Program-made: the position numbers and the translations under genes
Part shown: positions 34,672-43,871 of the stretch, piece by piece
Layout: every line of letters starts with the position of its first letter
Numbering within the stretch: the first letter of the stretch is position 1
From: Rathayibacter sp. SW19
Lineage (GTDB): Bacteria; Actinomycetota; Actinomycetes; Actinomycetales; Microbacteriaceae
Assembly: GCF_030866825.1 (NCBI RefSeq)
Contig: NZ_CP133020.1
Coordinates: 2,914,001 to 2,978,000, forward strand
Reading direction: 5' to 3'
Length of the DNA: 64,000 bases
Notes under the pieces: generated by a model
Database searches by the model: none
The model's input: only the letters and a program-made list of their open reading frames with translations
Told to the model about the DNA's origin: nothing

Positions 34672-36648
34672 CCGAAGTTACGTATGAGTTGAGCCCCTAC
34701 TTCCCCGTCGTTGCGGGGAGTGGGGGTTCTTTTGTATCAACAATTGTAGCCAGTAAAATAGGTGTGTTGAGCCATGATCTATCGTGATTAGCGTTTAGAA
34801 TTATGGCGTGGCGAAGAACGCAACGGCGATGCATGTGGCCAAAGTGAGAACCAAGGCGGTCAACAAGGCTGGTGAGGAACGCGTCTACGAATCGGTGCTG
34901 CTGCGCCGCTCCTACCGGGAAGGCGCCAAGGTCAAACACGCGACGTTGGCGAACCTGACCGCGCTGCCGGACAGTGCGATCGAGGTCCTGAAGGCATCCC
35001 TGGCCGGCAAGAGTCTGATCGTCGCCGACGACAACCTGGAGGTGACCCGGTCCCTGCCGCACGGGCACGTCGCCGCCGTCTGGGCGCAAGCCCAGGCACT
35101 GGGGCTGCCGGCTCTGCTGGGCCCGGCGGGCAAGGCTCGGGACGTGGTGCTCGGTCTGATCATCGCCCGGGTCTGCAAACCGGCCTCGAAACTGGCCACG
35201 ACCCGGTGGTGGGCCGACACCACCCTCGCCGAGGACCTCGGCATCACCGACGTCTCAACCGATGAGGTGTATGCGGCGATGGACTGGCTCGCGACCCGAC
35301 AAGAAGCAATCGAGAAGAAACTCGCCCGCAAACACCTGGGCGAAGATGCCAACCCGGACCGGTTGGCGTTGTTCGACCTGTCCTCCTCCTGGGTCACCGG
35401 CACACACTGCGAGTTGGCGGCCCGCGGGTACTCCCGGGACGGGAAGAAGGCTCTGCCGCAGATCGAATACGGGCTGCTGACCGACCCCGCCGGCCGGCCC
35501 GTCGCGATCCGGGTCGTGCCCGGTAACACCGCCGACCCGACGGCGTTCCAGCAGATCGCCATCGAAATGAAGACGACGTTCGGTGTCAACGACATGGTCA
35601 TGGTCGGCGACCGCGGCATGATCACCTCCGCCCGCATCCGGCAGCTGAAAGAGTTGGGCGGTCTCGGCTGGGTCACCGCACTGCGCTCCGTGTCGATCGC
35701 GGGCCTGATCGCGGACGGGTGCGTGCAACAATCCCTGTTCGATGACACCAACCTGGCCGAAATCCAACATCCCGACTATCCCGGCGAACGCCTGATCGCC
35801 TGCCGCAACCCTGCCCTGGCCGACAAACGCGCCTACAAACGTGAGCAGCTGCTGGCCGCGACCGAGGCTGACCTGACCGTCATCGCGACCGCCGTGACCG
35901 CGGGCCGACTCACCAAGGCCGGGCCGATCGGAGTCCGTGTCGGCAAAATCCTCGGCAAACACAACATGGCCAAACACTTCCAGCTCATCATCGACGACGG
36001 GCTGCTCACCTTCACCCGCAACCAACACAACATCGATGCCGAGGCGGCGTTGGACGGCATCTATGTGATCCGCACCAGTGTTCCGGCCGAGCAGATGGAC
36101 ACCGCCACCGTCGTCGGCACATACAAGTCGTTGGCGCACGTGGAACGCGACTTCCGCTCAATCAAGTCCATCGACCTGGACCTGCGGCCCATCTACCACT
36201 GGACAGAAACCCGAGTTCGCGCGCACGTGTTTCTGTGCATGCTGTCCGCCTACCTGATCTGGCACCTGAGGAACGCGTGGGCACCGCTGACCTTCACCGA
36301 CGAGAACCGACCCGACCCGGCCGACCCCGTCGCACCCGCGAAACGCTCCACCGCCGCCCGCCGGAAAGCATCCACCGCCACCACCGACACCGGCGAGCCC
36401 GCCTACAGCTTCACCGCGTTGCTGGACCACCTCGCGACCCTAACCCGCAACCGGATCCACATCGCCGGCCACGACGACGAGATCGGCTTCGAACTGGTCG
36501 CCACCCCCACCCCGATCCAACGCCACGCGTTCGAGCTGATCGGCCAAACCATCCCTACCACGCTCAAGTAGCCAGAAACACCACCACAGTCAGCAGTAAA
36601 ATCCCGGCTCAAGCCAGAGAAACCCGCCCTCAACCCGCGTAACTTCGG
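34672..36648 (+). mobile_element. IS1634-family insertion sequence, apparently intact
   Basis: The ends are inverted repeats sharing CCGAAGTTACG and GTTGAG. The 6-bp sequence TTTAGG is duplicated at 34666-34671 and 36649-36654. The 1,977-bp element encodes one full transposase on the opposite strand to the interrupted mnhD gene. It ends the Mrp operon early. Confidence 0.88.
34808..36571 (+). CDS. IS1634-family transposase
   Basis: The 587-residue protein has the IS1634/IS4-group DDE pattern. An N-terminal segment (LRRSYREGAKVKHATLANLTALP) is followed by the first aspartate in LALFDLSSSWVTG, the second in MVGDRGMITSARI, and the glutamate in SLAHVERDFRSIKSIDLDLRPIYH. The gene is uninterrupted, and its starts and ends fit within the IS ends. 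The C-terminal region holds an alanine- and threonine-rich linker. Confidence 0.92.
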   Translation: MAKNATAMHVAKVRTKAVNKAGEERVYESVLLRRSYREGAKVKHATLANLTALPDSAIEVLKASLAGKSLIVADDNLEVTRSLPHGHVAAVWAQAQALGLPALLGPAGKARDVVLGLIIARVCKPASKLATTRWWADTTLAEDLGITDVSTDEVYAAMDWLATRQEAIEKKLARKHLGEDANPDRLALFDLSSSWVTGTHCELAARGYSRDGKKALPQIEYGLLTDPAGRPVAIRVVPGNTADPTAFQQIAIEMKTTFGVNDMVMVGDRGMITSARIRQLKELGGLGWVTALRSVSIAGLIADGCVQQSLFDDTNLAEIQHPDYPGERLIACRNPALADKRAYKREQLLAATEADLTVIATAVTAGRLTKAGPIGVRVGKILGKHNMAKHFQLIIDDGLLTFTRNQHNIDAEAALDGIYVIRTSVPAEQMDTATVVGTYKSLAHVERDFRSIKSIDLDLRPIYHWTETRVRAHVFLCMLSAYLIWHLRNAWAPLTFTDENRPDPADPVAPAKRSTAARRKASTATTDTGEPAYSFTALLDHLATLTRNRIHIAGHDDEIGFELVATPTPIQRHAFELIGQTIPTTLK

Positions 36649-37733
36649 TTTAGGATGATGCCGGCCGACAGAAACAGCACCGACTTCACGGCCGCGTGCC
36701 CGATCACATACACCGCGATTCCGCCCAAGGCGACCGGGCTCAGTGACCCGACGGCAAGTAGGAACAGGCCGGTGTGCGCGATCGTCGAGTACGCGAGCAG
36801 CCTTTTGAGATGGCGCTGCAAGAGGCACATCACCCCGCCAAGGAGGGCGGTGATCACCCCGAGGATCATCAACAGTCGCTGGATCTGCGCGGCTTCGAGG
36901 GTGCCGCTGAATCCGACCCAGTACAAGCGCGCGACGCCGTAGATTCCGAGCTCGACCATGATGCCGGAGAACAAGACGCATACCGGGGTCGGCGCGACGG
37001 CGTGCGCATCATCGAGCCAGAAATGGAATGGGACGACGGCGCCTTTGACCAGGAACCCCGTCGCGATCGAGACGAAGCCAACCACCGCGAGCGGGTCTGG
37101 TGCGTGCGTTGCGAGGGCCCGAGACAGTTGTGCCAGGTTCAGTTGTCCGGTGGCCGCATAGAGCATCCCGATTCCCATGAGGGAGATGTACGCCCCCAGG
37201 GAATTGATGATCCCGAAATTGAGCGCACCGTGCACGGCCGACGGGTCTTCAACCTTCGTCGCGGTGAGCGCGTAAGCCGCGACCCCCATCAGATTGAAGA
37301 AGACAAACATGTTGAACACGCCGCCAGACAGTGCGAAGCCGGTCATTCCTGCCAGGAACATCAGCATCAGTGCGTGATAGTGCGTGTGGATGTCTTCGAA
37401 GTACCGCCAGGAGAACGCCAGGGCGCAGCTCATCAACACCCCAGCCACGAGCACAATGCCGACGCTGAACTGATCCCCCACCAGGACGATGCCGACACTG
37501 CCCGAACCGTGATGCGGCGTCCAACCGCCGAGCCAGGCAACGAGTCGCCCACGGGCGGAGGCTTCCAGAAGAACGAATTCCATTGCGGTCACCGCAACAG
37601 AGGTGGCAATCGCGACGAAGTCGACCGTCGGCCGATTCACCCAACTACCCATGCCCAGCAGGACGCAAGCGACCACGATGGGGACCAGGATGACGGCGGG
37701 CATCAGCACGGTGGCAAGTGCTGCTGAGGTCAT
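36649..37733 (-). pseudogene. mnhD: mnhD N-terminal part, interrupted by IS1634
   Basis: This encodes about 360 residues of an MnhD/NuoN-like proton-channel subunit. It includes LMFLAGMTGFALSGGVFNMFVFF, the lysine-bearing FLVKGAVVPFHFWLDDAHAVAP, and HLKRLLAYSTIAHTGLFLLAVGS. The native sequence ends at GIILNR, after which SYAG and a stop come from the IS end. The ATG start lies one base after the stop of mnhC. MrpD is essential for antiport in Mrp complexes, so the interruption should disable the complex. Confidence 0.88.
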
Positions 37734-37734
37734 G

Positions 37735-38082
37735 TCAGCCTCGCAGCGCCCGCAAGTTGTCCGGATTCACGGTGTCGTGTGTTTTGGCGATCTGAATCGT
37801 CAATGCCAGCAGCATCGACGTCACTGCGGTCGAGACGACGATATCCGTCAACGTCAACGCCTGGACGACCGGATCGACCAGGTGCTTCGCACCGGTCGGC
37901 GACGAGTTGAAGATAGGCGCGGTCGCGCCATTCTGGTAGCCGACCGACAACAGAAGCACATAGGTCGCGGATTGCGCAACGGCAAGACAGACGATCGCTT
38001 GCACCAGGTTCCGACTGCGAGCGATACCGATCACACCGAGCAAGAAAATTGCAACGGCAACCAGATAGGGATACAGCGTCAT
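37735..38082 (-). CDS. mnhC: MnhC/MrpC-type cation:proton antiporter subunit
   Basis: The 115-residue membrane protein has three helices in the NuoK-like arrangement: LYPYLVAVAIFLLGVIGIARSRNLVQAIVCLAV, then SATYVLLLSVGYQNGA, and VQALTLTDIVVSTAVTSMLLALTIQI. The last contains the DPVVQALTLTDIVVxxA motif of the family. It belongs to a multi-subunit membrane complex exchanging sodium or potassium for protons. Its ATG overlaps the stop of mnhB, and its stop is one base before mnhD. The gene itself looks intact, although both neighbours are broken. Confidence 0.88.
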   Translation of the reverse strand: MTLYPYLVAVAIFLLGVIGIARSRNLVQAIVCLAVAQSATYVLLLSVGYQNGATAPIFNSSPTGAKHLVDPVVQALTLTDIVVSTAVTSMLLALTIQIAKTHDTVNPDNLRALRG

Positions 38083-38549
38083 GCCCGGTCCTCGCTCTCT
38101 ATCGTCGCCGATGACGACCCGCCGGAACGCTGTGGCCATGACAGGTGCCGCTGCTCGAGGAAATGGGCGATCAGCACCACCATGCTGCCTGCAACAGCGA
38201 GCCCGACGGCACCATTGAGCAACGGCACGCTGCCCGATGAGACGAGTTGTGCCAGAGCACCGTACGGGAGCACATTGGCCAACCACGCCCCTCCCAAGGC
38301 CAGTGCACTCGCGCCGATCGCTGCGAACGCAATCACGCCGATTGCCTCAGCTTGCTCGAACCAGCCAAGCGGGCGCAGCCGCCTGAACGCAGAATATCGA
38401 CCGCCGACGTACATCAGATGTAAGCCAGTCGCCAGGATGACATCGCCCTGAAATCCTCCGCCGGGAGTAATTGCTCCGTGCGTAACGACGTCAACACCGA
38501 GGATCAGCGTGACCGGAACGGCGACGACCACCAGCAGTCGGGTGGTATT
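38079..38549 (-). pseudogene. mnhB: mnhB domain, C-terminal part of a split mbhE-mnhB gene
   Basis: The frame encodes LLVVVAVPVTLILGVDVVTHGAITPGGGFQGDVILATGLHL, matching MnhB with its HGxxTPGGGFQGG loop, plus three further helices. A GTG at 38531 could serve as a start, but no ribosome binding site is convincing. Upstream the frame runs into the island at 38550. Joining at the GTGGTATT repeat to the mbhE part at 47573-47889 gives GHVLNTT-RLLVVVAVP without a frame change. The ancestral gene therefore encoded an MbhE-MnhB fusion. A shortened MnhB alone might still be made from the GTG. Confidence 0.82.
38542..38549. repeat. Left GTGGTATT direct repeat bounding the 9-kb island
   Basis: GTGGTATT here and at 47573-47580 flanks the island. 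One copy plus the outer sequences restores the mbhE-mnhB reading frame. The repeat acts as target duplication or attachment core. Confidence 0.75.
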
Positions 38550-38667
38550 GCCTGTCTGCGATACCTCACAGCAGTAGCCGACTTCCGGGGTGCAGCCGCG
38601 AGAGCTGACTTCACGCTCACATGGCTTTCACGAGCCAGGAAGTGCGTCCTCAAGATGGGCAGTTGTT

Positions 38668-38692
38668 GAAGTTCGGTGAAGTAGCGAACTTC
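38668..38692 (-). terminator. Hairpin after gadC
   Basis: GAAGTTCG and CGAACTTC form an 8-bp stem with a nine-base loop, 14 bases past the gadC stop in the direction of transcription. It is a plausible end for the gadB-gadC transcript. No T run follows. Confidence 0.5.
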
Positions 38693-38705
38693 ACGAAATT
38701 CGCTC

Positions 38706-40295
38706 TTAGCCTCCGGCCACTTGGCGATGGGGCTCGCCAGCCGTCCGCCTTTCGGTTCCTGATGGTGGCGTTTGAAAACTGGCCTCGTGCAGTTCCTGGT
38801 CGGGTCCTTCGTCTTGCCAGCTGGGTTTCCGGAAGCGATAGATCAGTAGCGCAGCGCTCACGAAGACGACCAGTCCCGCCGCGACCAGCGCGACGTAGAT
38901 GACGGGATTTCCAACAGGCAGTTGTGTCGGCGGAAAGAACGATACGAGGAGGGAGAAAGCGACGGCCGCGAAGCCGAGTCCGGCGACGATCCACATTCCT
39001 GCTTTGCCGCCCGGGATTTTGAATGCGCGTGCCAGTTTGGGCTGTGTGTAGCGGAGTCGGATTGCGGCGGCGTACATGAGCAGGTACATCACGATGTAGA
39101 GGCTGATTGTGACGGTGGAGATCAGGAAGAACGCTCCGCTGACGTTCGACGTGAACAGGTAGATCGAGGAGACGGCGGTCACGATGATCGCCTGGATGAT
39201 CAGGATGTTGCGGGGGGCGCCCTGCTTGTTGGTCTTCTGCATGAGCGGCGGCAGTAAGCCGTCGTGCGCGGTCGCGAGGAGACCTCTGCTGGGCGAGGAC
39301 AACCAGGCCAGGGCGCCACTGAGCGCGCCGAACGCGATGAGTGCCGCGAGCACTTGGACGACCCAGCCGATATGCCACTGGTCGACCAGGACTGTTTTCA
39401 GCGCTTCGAACACTCCGGTCTGGAGGACGAGCTTGTTGTAGGGCACCAGGGCGGCGACGGCGAGCGAGCCGAGCAGGAAGACCGCTATGGAGACGATCGA
39501 GGCCAGCAGCATCGCTGCCGGGAACCCGCGTCGTGGGTTCTTCATCTCTCCGACGTGCACCGATTGAACTTCGACGCCGGCGAAGAGCAGCATGATGTTG
39601 CCGAGGAACGCAAGCGACCCGAGTCCGGCGAGAAGCGGAAGCAAACGAGGCCCTGCGGAACCGTTGACGACGTGGCTGACCGCAGAGTCCGTTGCGGTCG
39701 ACCAACCCATGGCGTGACCGGTCGTAGCCCACCAGAGAAACAGCAGGACGAGCACCGCACCGGGAACGACGGTGCCGATCAGGAACCCGTACTTGGCGAC
39801 CCTGGCAAGGATCGCGCTACCACGGAGGGCGAGGAGCGTCGCGAGCCAGTAGCTGACGATACAGAAGATCCCGACGTAGATGTGGGCGTTGGCGAGGCCT
39901 GCGTCGTTCAGCGCGAAGGCCGCGGCCGCCGCCGCGAACGCGAGACCAGTGGGAAACCAGACAACGTTCTGAATCCATTGCAACCAGATGCCGACGAAGC
40001 CCCAGCGTTGCCCGAACGCTTCCCCGATCCAGGTGTATACGCCGCCTTTGCGGTTGGAGAACGCGCTCCCGAGTTCTGCTGACACGAGTGCCGCGGGGAT
40101 GAGGAAGAGGATGACGGCGAAGCCGATGTAGGTGAACATCGTGAGTTCTTCTTTGGCCATCACGGGCAATCCCCGGAGGCTGGTGACGACTGCGGCTGCG
40201 GTGAGGAAACCGACGGTCGGGACCGACATGAACGCAGCCTTCTTGACGCTGTGCTTTCGAACGTCGACGGGTCGAGTGAGTGTTTCGCCGGTCAT
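38706..40295 (-). CDS. gadC: Glutamate:GABA antiporter GadC-like (APC family)
   Basis: The 529-residue protein has about twelve membrane helices. Its N-terminal helices are VGFLTAAAVVTSLRGLPVMAKEEL and GFAVILFLIPAALVSAELGSAFSNRKGGVYTWIGEAFG, the latter the APC signature of GadC-type carriers. It exports GABA in exchange for glutamate, so each cycle with GadB removes one cytoplasmic proton. The hydrophilic C-terminal tail of about 40 residues may act as the pH-dependent plug known in GadC, which is inference. The ATG overlaps the gadB stop (ATGA). Placement beside gadB supports the specificity. Confidence 0.88.
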   Translation of the reverse strand: MTGETLTRPVDVRKHSVKKAAFMSVPTVGFLTAAAVVTSLRGLPVMAKEELTMFTYIGFAVILFLIPAALVSAELGSAFSNRKGGVYTWIGEAFGQRWGFVGIWLQWIQNVVWFPTGLAFAAAAAAFALNDAGLANAHIYVGIFCIVSYWLATLLALRGSAILARVAKYGFLIGTVVPGAVLVLLFLWWATTGHAMGWSTATDSAVSHVVNGSAGPRLLPLLAGLGSLAFLGNIMLLFAGVEVQSVHVGEMKNPRRGFPAAMLLASIVSIAVFLLGSLAVAALVPYNKLVLQTGVFEALKTVLVDQWHIGWVVQVLAALIAFGALSGALAWLSSPSRGLLATAHDGLLPPLMQKTNKQGAPRNILIIQAIIVTAVSSIYLFTSNVSGAFFLISTVTISLYIVMYLLMYAAAIRLRYTQPKLARAFKIPGGKAGMWIVAGLGFAAVAFSLLVSFFPPTQLPVGNPVIYVALVAAGLVVFVSAALLIYRFRKPSWQDEGPDQELHEASFQTPPSGTERRTAGEPHRQVAGG

Positions 40296-41722
40296 GATTT
40301 CACCAGTTCGGCCGGCACTGCAGGGATCGCGTCGTGATTGAAACCAGTTGCCTCACCCGCCGTGAGTTTCCTCGACGGGGGGCGGTCGTCGAGCTTCGCA
40401 ATGCCGCGGCGCATGTCCTCAAGGAGGAGGTCGGCCATGTCGATGCTGAAGCCATGGCGCACGATGATGCGCTGCACGGTCACAGCTTCCTGTCCGGCGG
40501 GCAACGTGTAGGCAGGGACCAGCCAGCCGCGGGTGCGCAGTTCTTCGGCCAGGTCGAACAGGTTGTGTGCGTGCTCGCCTGCACTGAGCTTCCAGGTCAC
40601 AGCGGGGATGCCCAGGGTCGGGTCGCCGCTGAAGACAAGCTCGAACCGACCGAGGCGGGTAATCCCTGCTGCGAGGTGCTGGGCGACCTCGTACGTTGCG
40701 GCCTGGATCTTGCGGTAACCCTCTTTGCCGAGCCGGAGGAAGAGATAGTACGAGGAGATGACCTGCCCGCCGGGTCGGGAGAAATTTAGGTTGAACGTCG
40801 GCATCTGACCGCCGAGGTAGTTCACATTGAAGATCAGTTCGTCCGGCAAATCGCCGCGTTCACGCCAAATCACCCAGCCGCTCCCGATCGGCGCAAGACC
40901 GGTCTTGTGTCCAGACGCGTTGATGGATTTGACCCGCGGGAGGCGGAAGTCCCAATCGATCTCAGGGGCACAGAACGGTGCGACGAAACCGCCACTGGCA
41001 GCGTCGACGTGAATGGGAATGTCTAAGCCGGTGCGCGCCTGGAGGTCGTCGAGTGCAGCGCTGATCGCCGCGACATCCTCGAACAGGCCGGTGAACGTCT
41101 GACCAAAAGTCACGACGACGGCAATGGTGTTCTCGTCGCACTGAGCGATCGCTTCCTCCGCCGTCATGACATACCGGTCGTTCATCGGCACCTGTCGGGT
41201 TTCGACATCGAAGTATCGGCCGAACTTCTCCCAGCAGACCTGCACGGGCCCGCATACGAAGTTCGGGGTCGCGGTCGATTTTCCGGCAGCGATTCGCTTC
41301 GCCTTCCAGGTCCATTTCGCAGCAAGACCCCCGAGCATGGCTGCTTCGCTGGAGCCAGTCGTGGAAGTGCCGATGGTGCCGGCAGCGTCCGGGGAGTTGA
41401 AGAGGTCGGCGAGCATATGCACGCAACGGTTCTCGAGTTCAGCGGTTTGCGGGTACTCGTCTTTGTCGATGATGTTCTTATCGATCGAGTCGGCCATGAG
41501 CTGGCGGACTTCGGTTTCGACCCAGGTGGTGCAGAACGTGGCGAGGTTCATCCGGGCGACCCCATCGAGCATCAGCTCGTCATGGACGAGCTGATACACA
41601 TCTCGTGGGTCCCGTTCGGGCGCGGGAAAATGACTCTTCGGAGCCCTTCTGATCATCGAGGGCGAGGCGAATACGTCGCCGAGTTCGTCGTCCAGAGGGA
41701 CCGGGTTCGCGGTGATCGTCAT
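40292..41722 (-). CDS. gadB: Glutamate decarboxylase
   Basis: The 476-residue protein is the full length of bacterial GadB. The pyridoxal-phosphate lysine is Lys273 in SINASGHKTGLAPIG. Other conserved stretches are TGSSEAAMLGGLAAKWTW, IPIHVDAASGGFVAPF and the substrate region NLATFCTTW. The enzyme converts glutamate to GABA and carbon dioxide and consumes a proton, giving acid resistance together with GadC. The C-terminus contains a histidine (GFNHDAIPAV) near the position that closes the active site at neutral pH in Escherichia coli. The start overlaps the stop of a small upstream gene, and the stop overlaps the gadC start, so three genes are coupled. Confidence 0.93.
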   Translation of the reverse strand: MTITANPVPLDDELGDVFASPSMIRRAPKSHFPAPERDPRDVYQLVHDELMLDGVARMNLATFCTTWVETEVRQLMADSIDKNIIDKDEYPQTAELENRCVHMLADLFNSPDAAGTIGTSTTGSSEAAMLGGLAAKWTWKAKRIAAGKSTATPNFVCGPVQVCWEKFGRYFDVETRQVPMNDRYVMTAEEAIAQCDENTIAVVVTFGQTFTGLFEDVAAISAALDDLQARTGLDIPIHVDAASGGFVAPFCAPEIDWDFRLPRVKSINASGHKTGLAPIGSGWVIWRERGDLPDELIFNVNYLGGQMPTFNLNFSRPGGQVISSYYLFLRLGKEGYRKIQAATYEVAQHLAAGITRLGRFELVFSGDPTLGIPAVTWKLSAGEHAHNLFDLAEELRTRGWLVPAYTLPAGQEAVTVQRIIVRHGFSIDMADLLLEDMRRGIAKLDDRPPSRKLTAGEATGFNHDAIPAVPAELVKS

Positions 41723-41949
41723 GATGCCTTCTTGTCATGGTCGAGGGGCGTCGGCTGTTCCTGGTCGATGAGTGCCGAGGGTTGCTGCAGTAAGGATGTG
41801 CGGGACTGGAGATCCCAATCGGCGATCAGCGCGGTGATGTCGATTGGTTGCGTTGCGCCCAGACCGATATTTGCTGGATCGTCTGGTGCCGGAAAATGTC
41901 CGGGTTCTATTGGCTGCGTGTCGAAGGGGTTGTTGCTGAGTGTTGTCAT
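41719..41949 (-). CDS. Small protein of unknown function leading the gad operon
   Basis: The 76-residue acidic protein starts MTTLSNNPFDTQPIEPGHFPAPDDPANIGLG and has a helical-looking middle (TALIADWDLQSRTSLLQQPSALI). It has no membrane segment or cysteine. The ATG has AGGA upstream and the stop overlaps the gadB start (ATGA), so it is probably translated and coupled to gadB. No family is recognised. A role in assembling or tuning GadB, or as a leader peptide setting gadB translation, is possible. Confidence 0.6.
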   Translation of the reverse strand: MTTLSNNPFDTQPIEPGHFPAPDDPANIGLGATQPIDITALIADWDLQSRTSLLQQPSALIDQEQPTPLDHDKKAS

Positions 41950-42392
41950 GGTGTTGTCCTGCCCGGTCAAACGGTTATCGAGAACACACGCGTGAGTCAT
42001 CGCTCAGCTGTGCGGTGAGGGGGAAGGACAAACGTCGTCGGTTGTTACCTTCCACAGCGGTCTCAGTGACCGGGCTATGGAACGAACGCTGCGCTTCTGT
42101 GCGGACGCGGCCAGGGTCTGCCTTAGGTCGGCGCGCGGATTCTCGCGTGAGAGGTAGGCGGTGTTGCGAGCGTGCTGGGAATCACGGTGGCCCCTTTTCG
42201 GCGTGTATTAATCCGCCGCCGGGGATCTCGAGCAACATGCTCACCATACGCGTGCGCAGTTCGCACGTCAATTCCCATTTCGTTCGGATCGGCTGGGCGT
42301 AGTGTGTGAGGCACGCGCGGCAGAGGTCGTGCGTACGGTCGACGCCCGGTTTGCGTGCCGATCTTGCCGCACGCGAGGTCCGCGAGCTATCC

Positions 42393-43080
42393 ATGACCGA
42401 TGCTGTCCCCGCGTCCGATCCCCCGACTCCGACGGGTGTTCCCGATTGGGAGTGGGGCGACGATCTCTGCGCCCCGTTCGTCGATCTGCTGCCGGTGTCC
42501 GGCGCGTCGATCGCGGTATTTCGGCGCGGCGAACACCGGCGAGCAAATCTCGGTCTCCGATATCGCAGCTTCCGCCGGACACTGGCCGGCTTTCAGCGAC
42601 GCAGCTCTCGAACAGGGATTCCGTTCCGTGCACGCGATACCCATGAGACTGCGCGGTGACACGATCGGCACGATGAACCTCTTCGGCACATCGGTGGGAG
42701 AACTCACCCGCCGAAACGCGGCAGCCGCACAAGCTCTCGCGGACGTGGCGACAATCGGGATCCTCCAAGAACGCGTCGCGGCCCATGCAAACGTGGTGGC
42801 TGAGCAACTCCAGAAAGCGCTCAACAGTAGAGTCCTCATCGAACAGGCCAAGGGTGCCATCGCCCAAGCCAACGGCACCTCGATGGGCGAGTCCTTCGCT
42901 GTTCTGCGCCGTTACGCACGCAACCACAACCTCACCCTCCACGCCGTGTCCGTGGCCATCACCAACCGGTCACTTCGCATCGCCGCGCTCATCGACAGTG
43001 GCGAGCGGATCACCAGGTATAAGCGGGCAGCCTGGCGCAGTCGAAAGCTCCCCGATGCCATTGCGCCGGCGAGAGCGTAG
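42393..43080 (+). pseudogene. GAF-ANTAR regulator with a damaged GAF domain
   Basis: The start (MTDAVPASDPPTPTGVPDWEWG) leads into ASIAVF, the first strand of a GAF domain. The frame must shift by one base near 42520 to continue as NTGEQISVSDIAAS. About 35-40 residues usually found between these parts, including the LGEGPC stretch, are missing. The remainder is good: GFRSVHAIPMRLRGDTIGTMNLF, then the RNA-binding ANTAR helices ALNSRVLIEQAKGAIAQANGTSMGESFAVLRRYARNHNLTL. ANTAR proteins bind paired RNA hairpins and prevent termination. A shorter ANTAR-only product from an internal start is conceivable. It lies divergent from the gad operon. Confidence 0.7.
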
Positions 43081-43532
43081 ACTGTTCTTGTTGCTCTAGA
43101 CCTTTGGCGGCGAACTCTTTCGCGCGAACTAGGGGTAACAATGGCTCAGCACCCGCATAGCCGGTCCATCGGTTCTTCACCGTGCGCCTTGCTCCAGGTG
43201 CACCGTCCGCAATCGGAGAGCTCGGCCCGGCTGCGTGATGAATCCGTCTACGAGCGACACCGTTCGGTGTTCGTTGCGCGCCAGGTACACCGCCCTGTCC
43301 TTCAGCCTCCGCTCTCGGGCAAGGCCGCGTTGTTGACCAACAGATCGGCGCGAGCCAAGACATTCACACAGACGCCACCGAATCGGCGCACGCAACGACG
43401 TCTCGTATCCACATTGCCTTCGCATGACGGCGCCGTCATGCCCACGCGGCATCCAAGCGATGGAGGGACGCTGGACTCCGCGAGCAGGCGTGTGTCCGCC
43501 ACCAATTCACCACAAAGAGAGATGAGGTCGTC
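43081..43532. other. Leader region before the Asp23 operon, no supported gene
   Basis: An open frame of 131 codons from 43141 has an arginine-, serine- and histidine-rich composition without domain features and is probably not coding. The promoter of the Asp23 operon should lie here. No clear regulator site was found. Confidence 0.35.
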
Positions 43533-43712
43533 ATGACTGCAGGAGAAGGCATCAAGAAGGGTGCCGAAGGCACCAAGAACGTCGCCGACAAGTCGGTGAA
43601 CGCTGTCGAAAAGAAGATCGACGAGGTTACCGACACGGTGGAAGGCGCGCTGCGGACAGCGGCGGACGCCATCCACTCGCAAGCAGGCCAGGACACGCCT
43701 AGCGCCAAATGA
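43533..43712 (+). CDS. Small amphipathic stress protein (CsbD-like composition)
   Basis: The 59-residue protein reads TAGEGIKKGAEGTKNVADKSVNAVEKKIDEVTDTVEGALRTA. It is a repeated amphipathic helix rich in lysine, alanine and glutamate, like small stress proteins of the CsbD or LEA-like type. GATGAGGTCGTC precedes the ATG. It is 159 bases before the Asp23 gene and on the same strand, so it may open that operon. Assignment to a named family is not possible. Confidence 0.5.
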   Translation: MTAGEGIKKGAEGTKNVADKSVNAVEKKIDEVTDTVEGALRTAADAIHSQAGQDTPSAK

Positions 43713-43871
43713 CCTGAAGGAGCACGCCCGGGGTGCCTGCTGGGTGCGTCGTATGAGGTGGCGCACCCAGGGTGGACGACCGAGCGGTTCGCACTAGCGC
43801 TCAGAGAAGACATCTCGACATCAGTTGCCCGCCCGGGCTCCCGATCAGCTCATTGTTAGGAGTTCAGCATT

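Noticed and set aside
36774..37727. Long plus-strand open frame opposite mnhD
   Set aside because: The opposite strand encodes a clear multi-helix antiporter subunit. The plus-strand product is rich in arginine, histidine and glutamate without domains, as expected of a shadow frame in GC-rich DNA.
43141..43536. 131-codon open frame before the Asp23 operon
   Set aside because: It is rich in serine, arginine and histidine, lacks a ribosome binding site and domains, and overlaps the better supported start of the small amphipathic protein.
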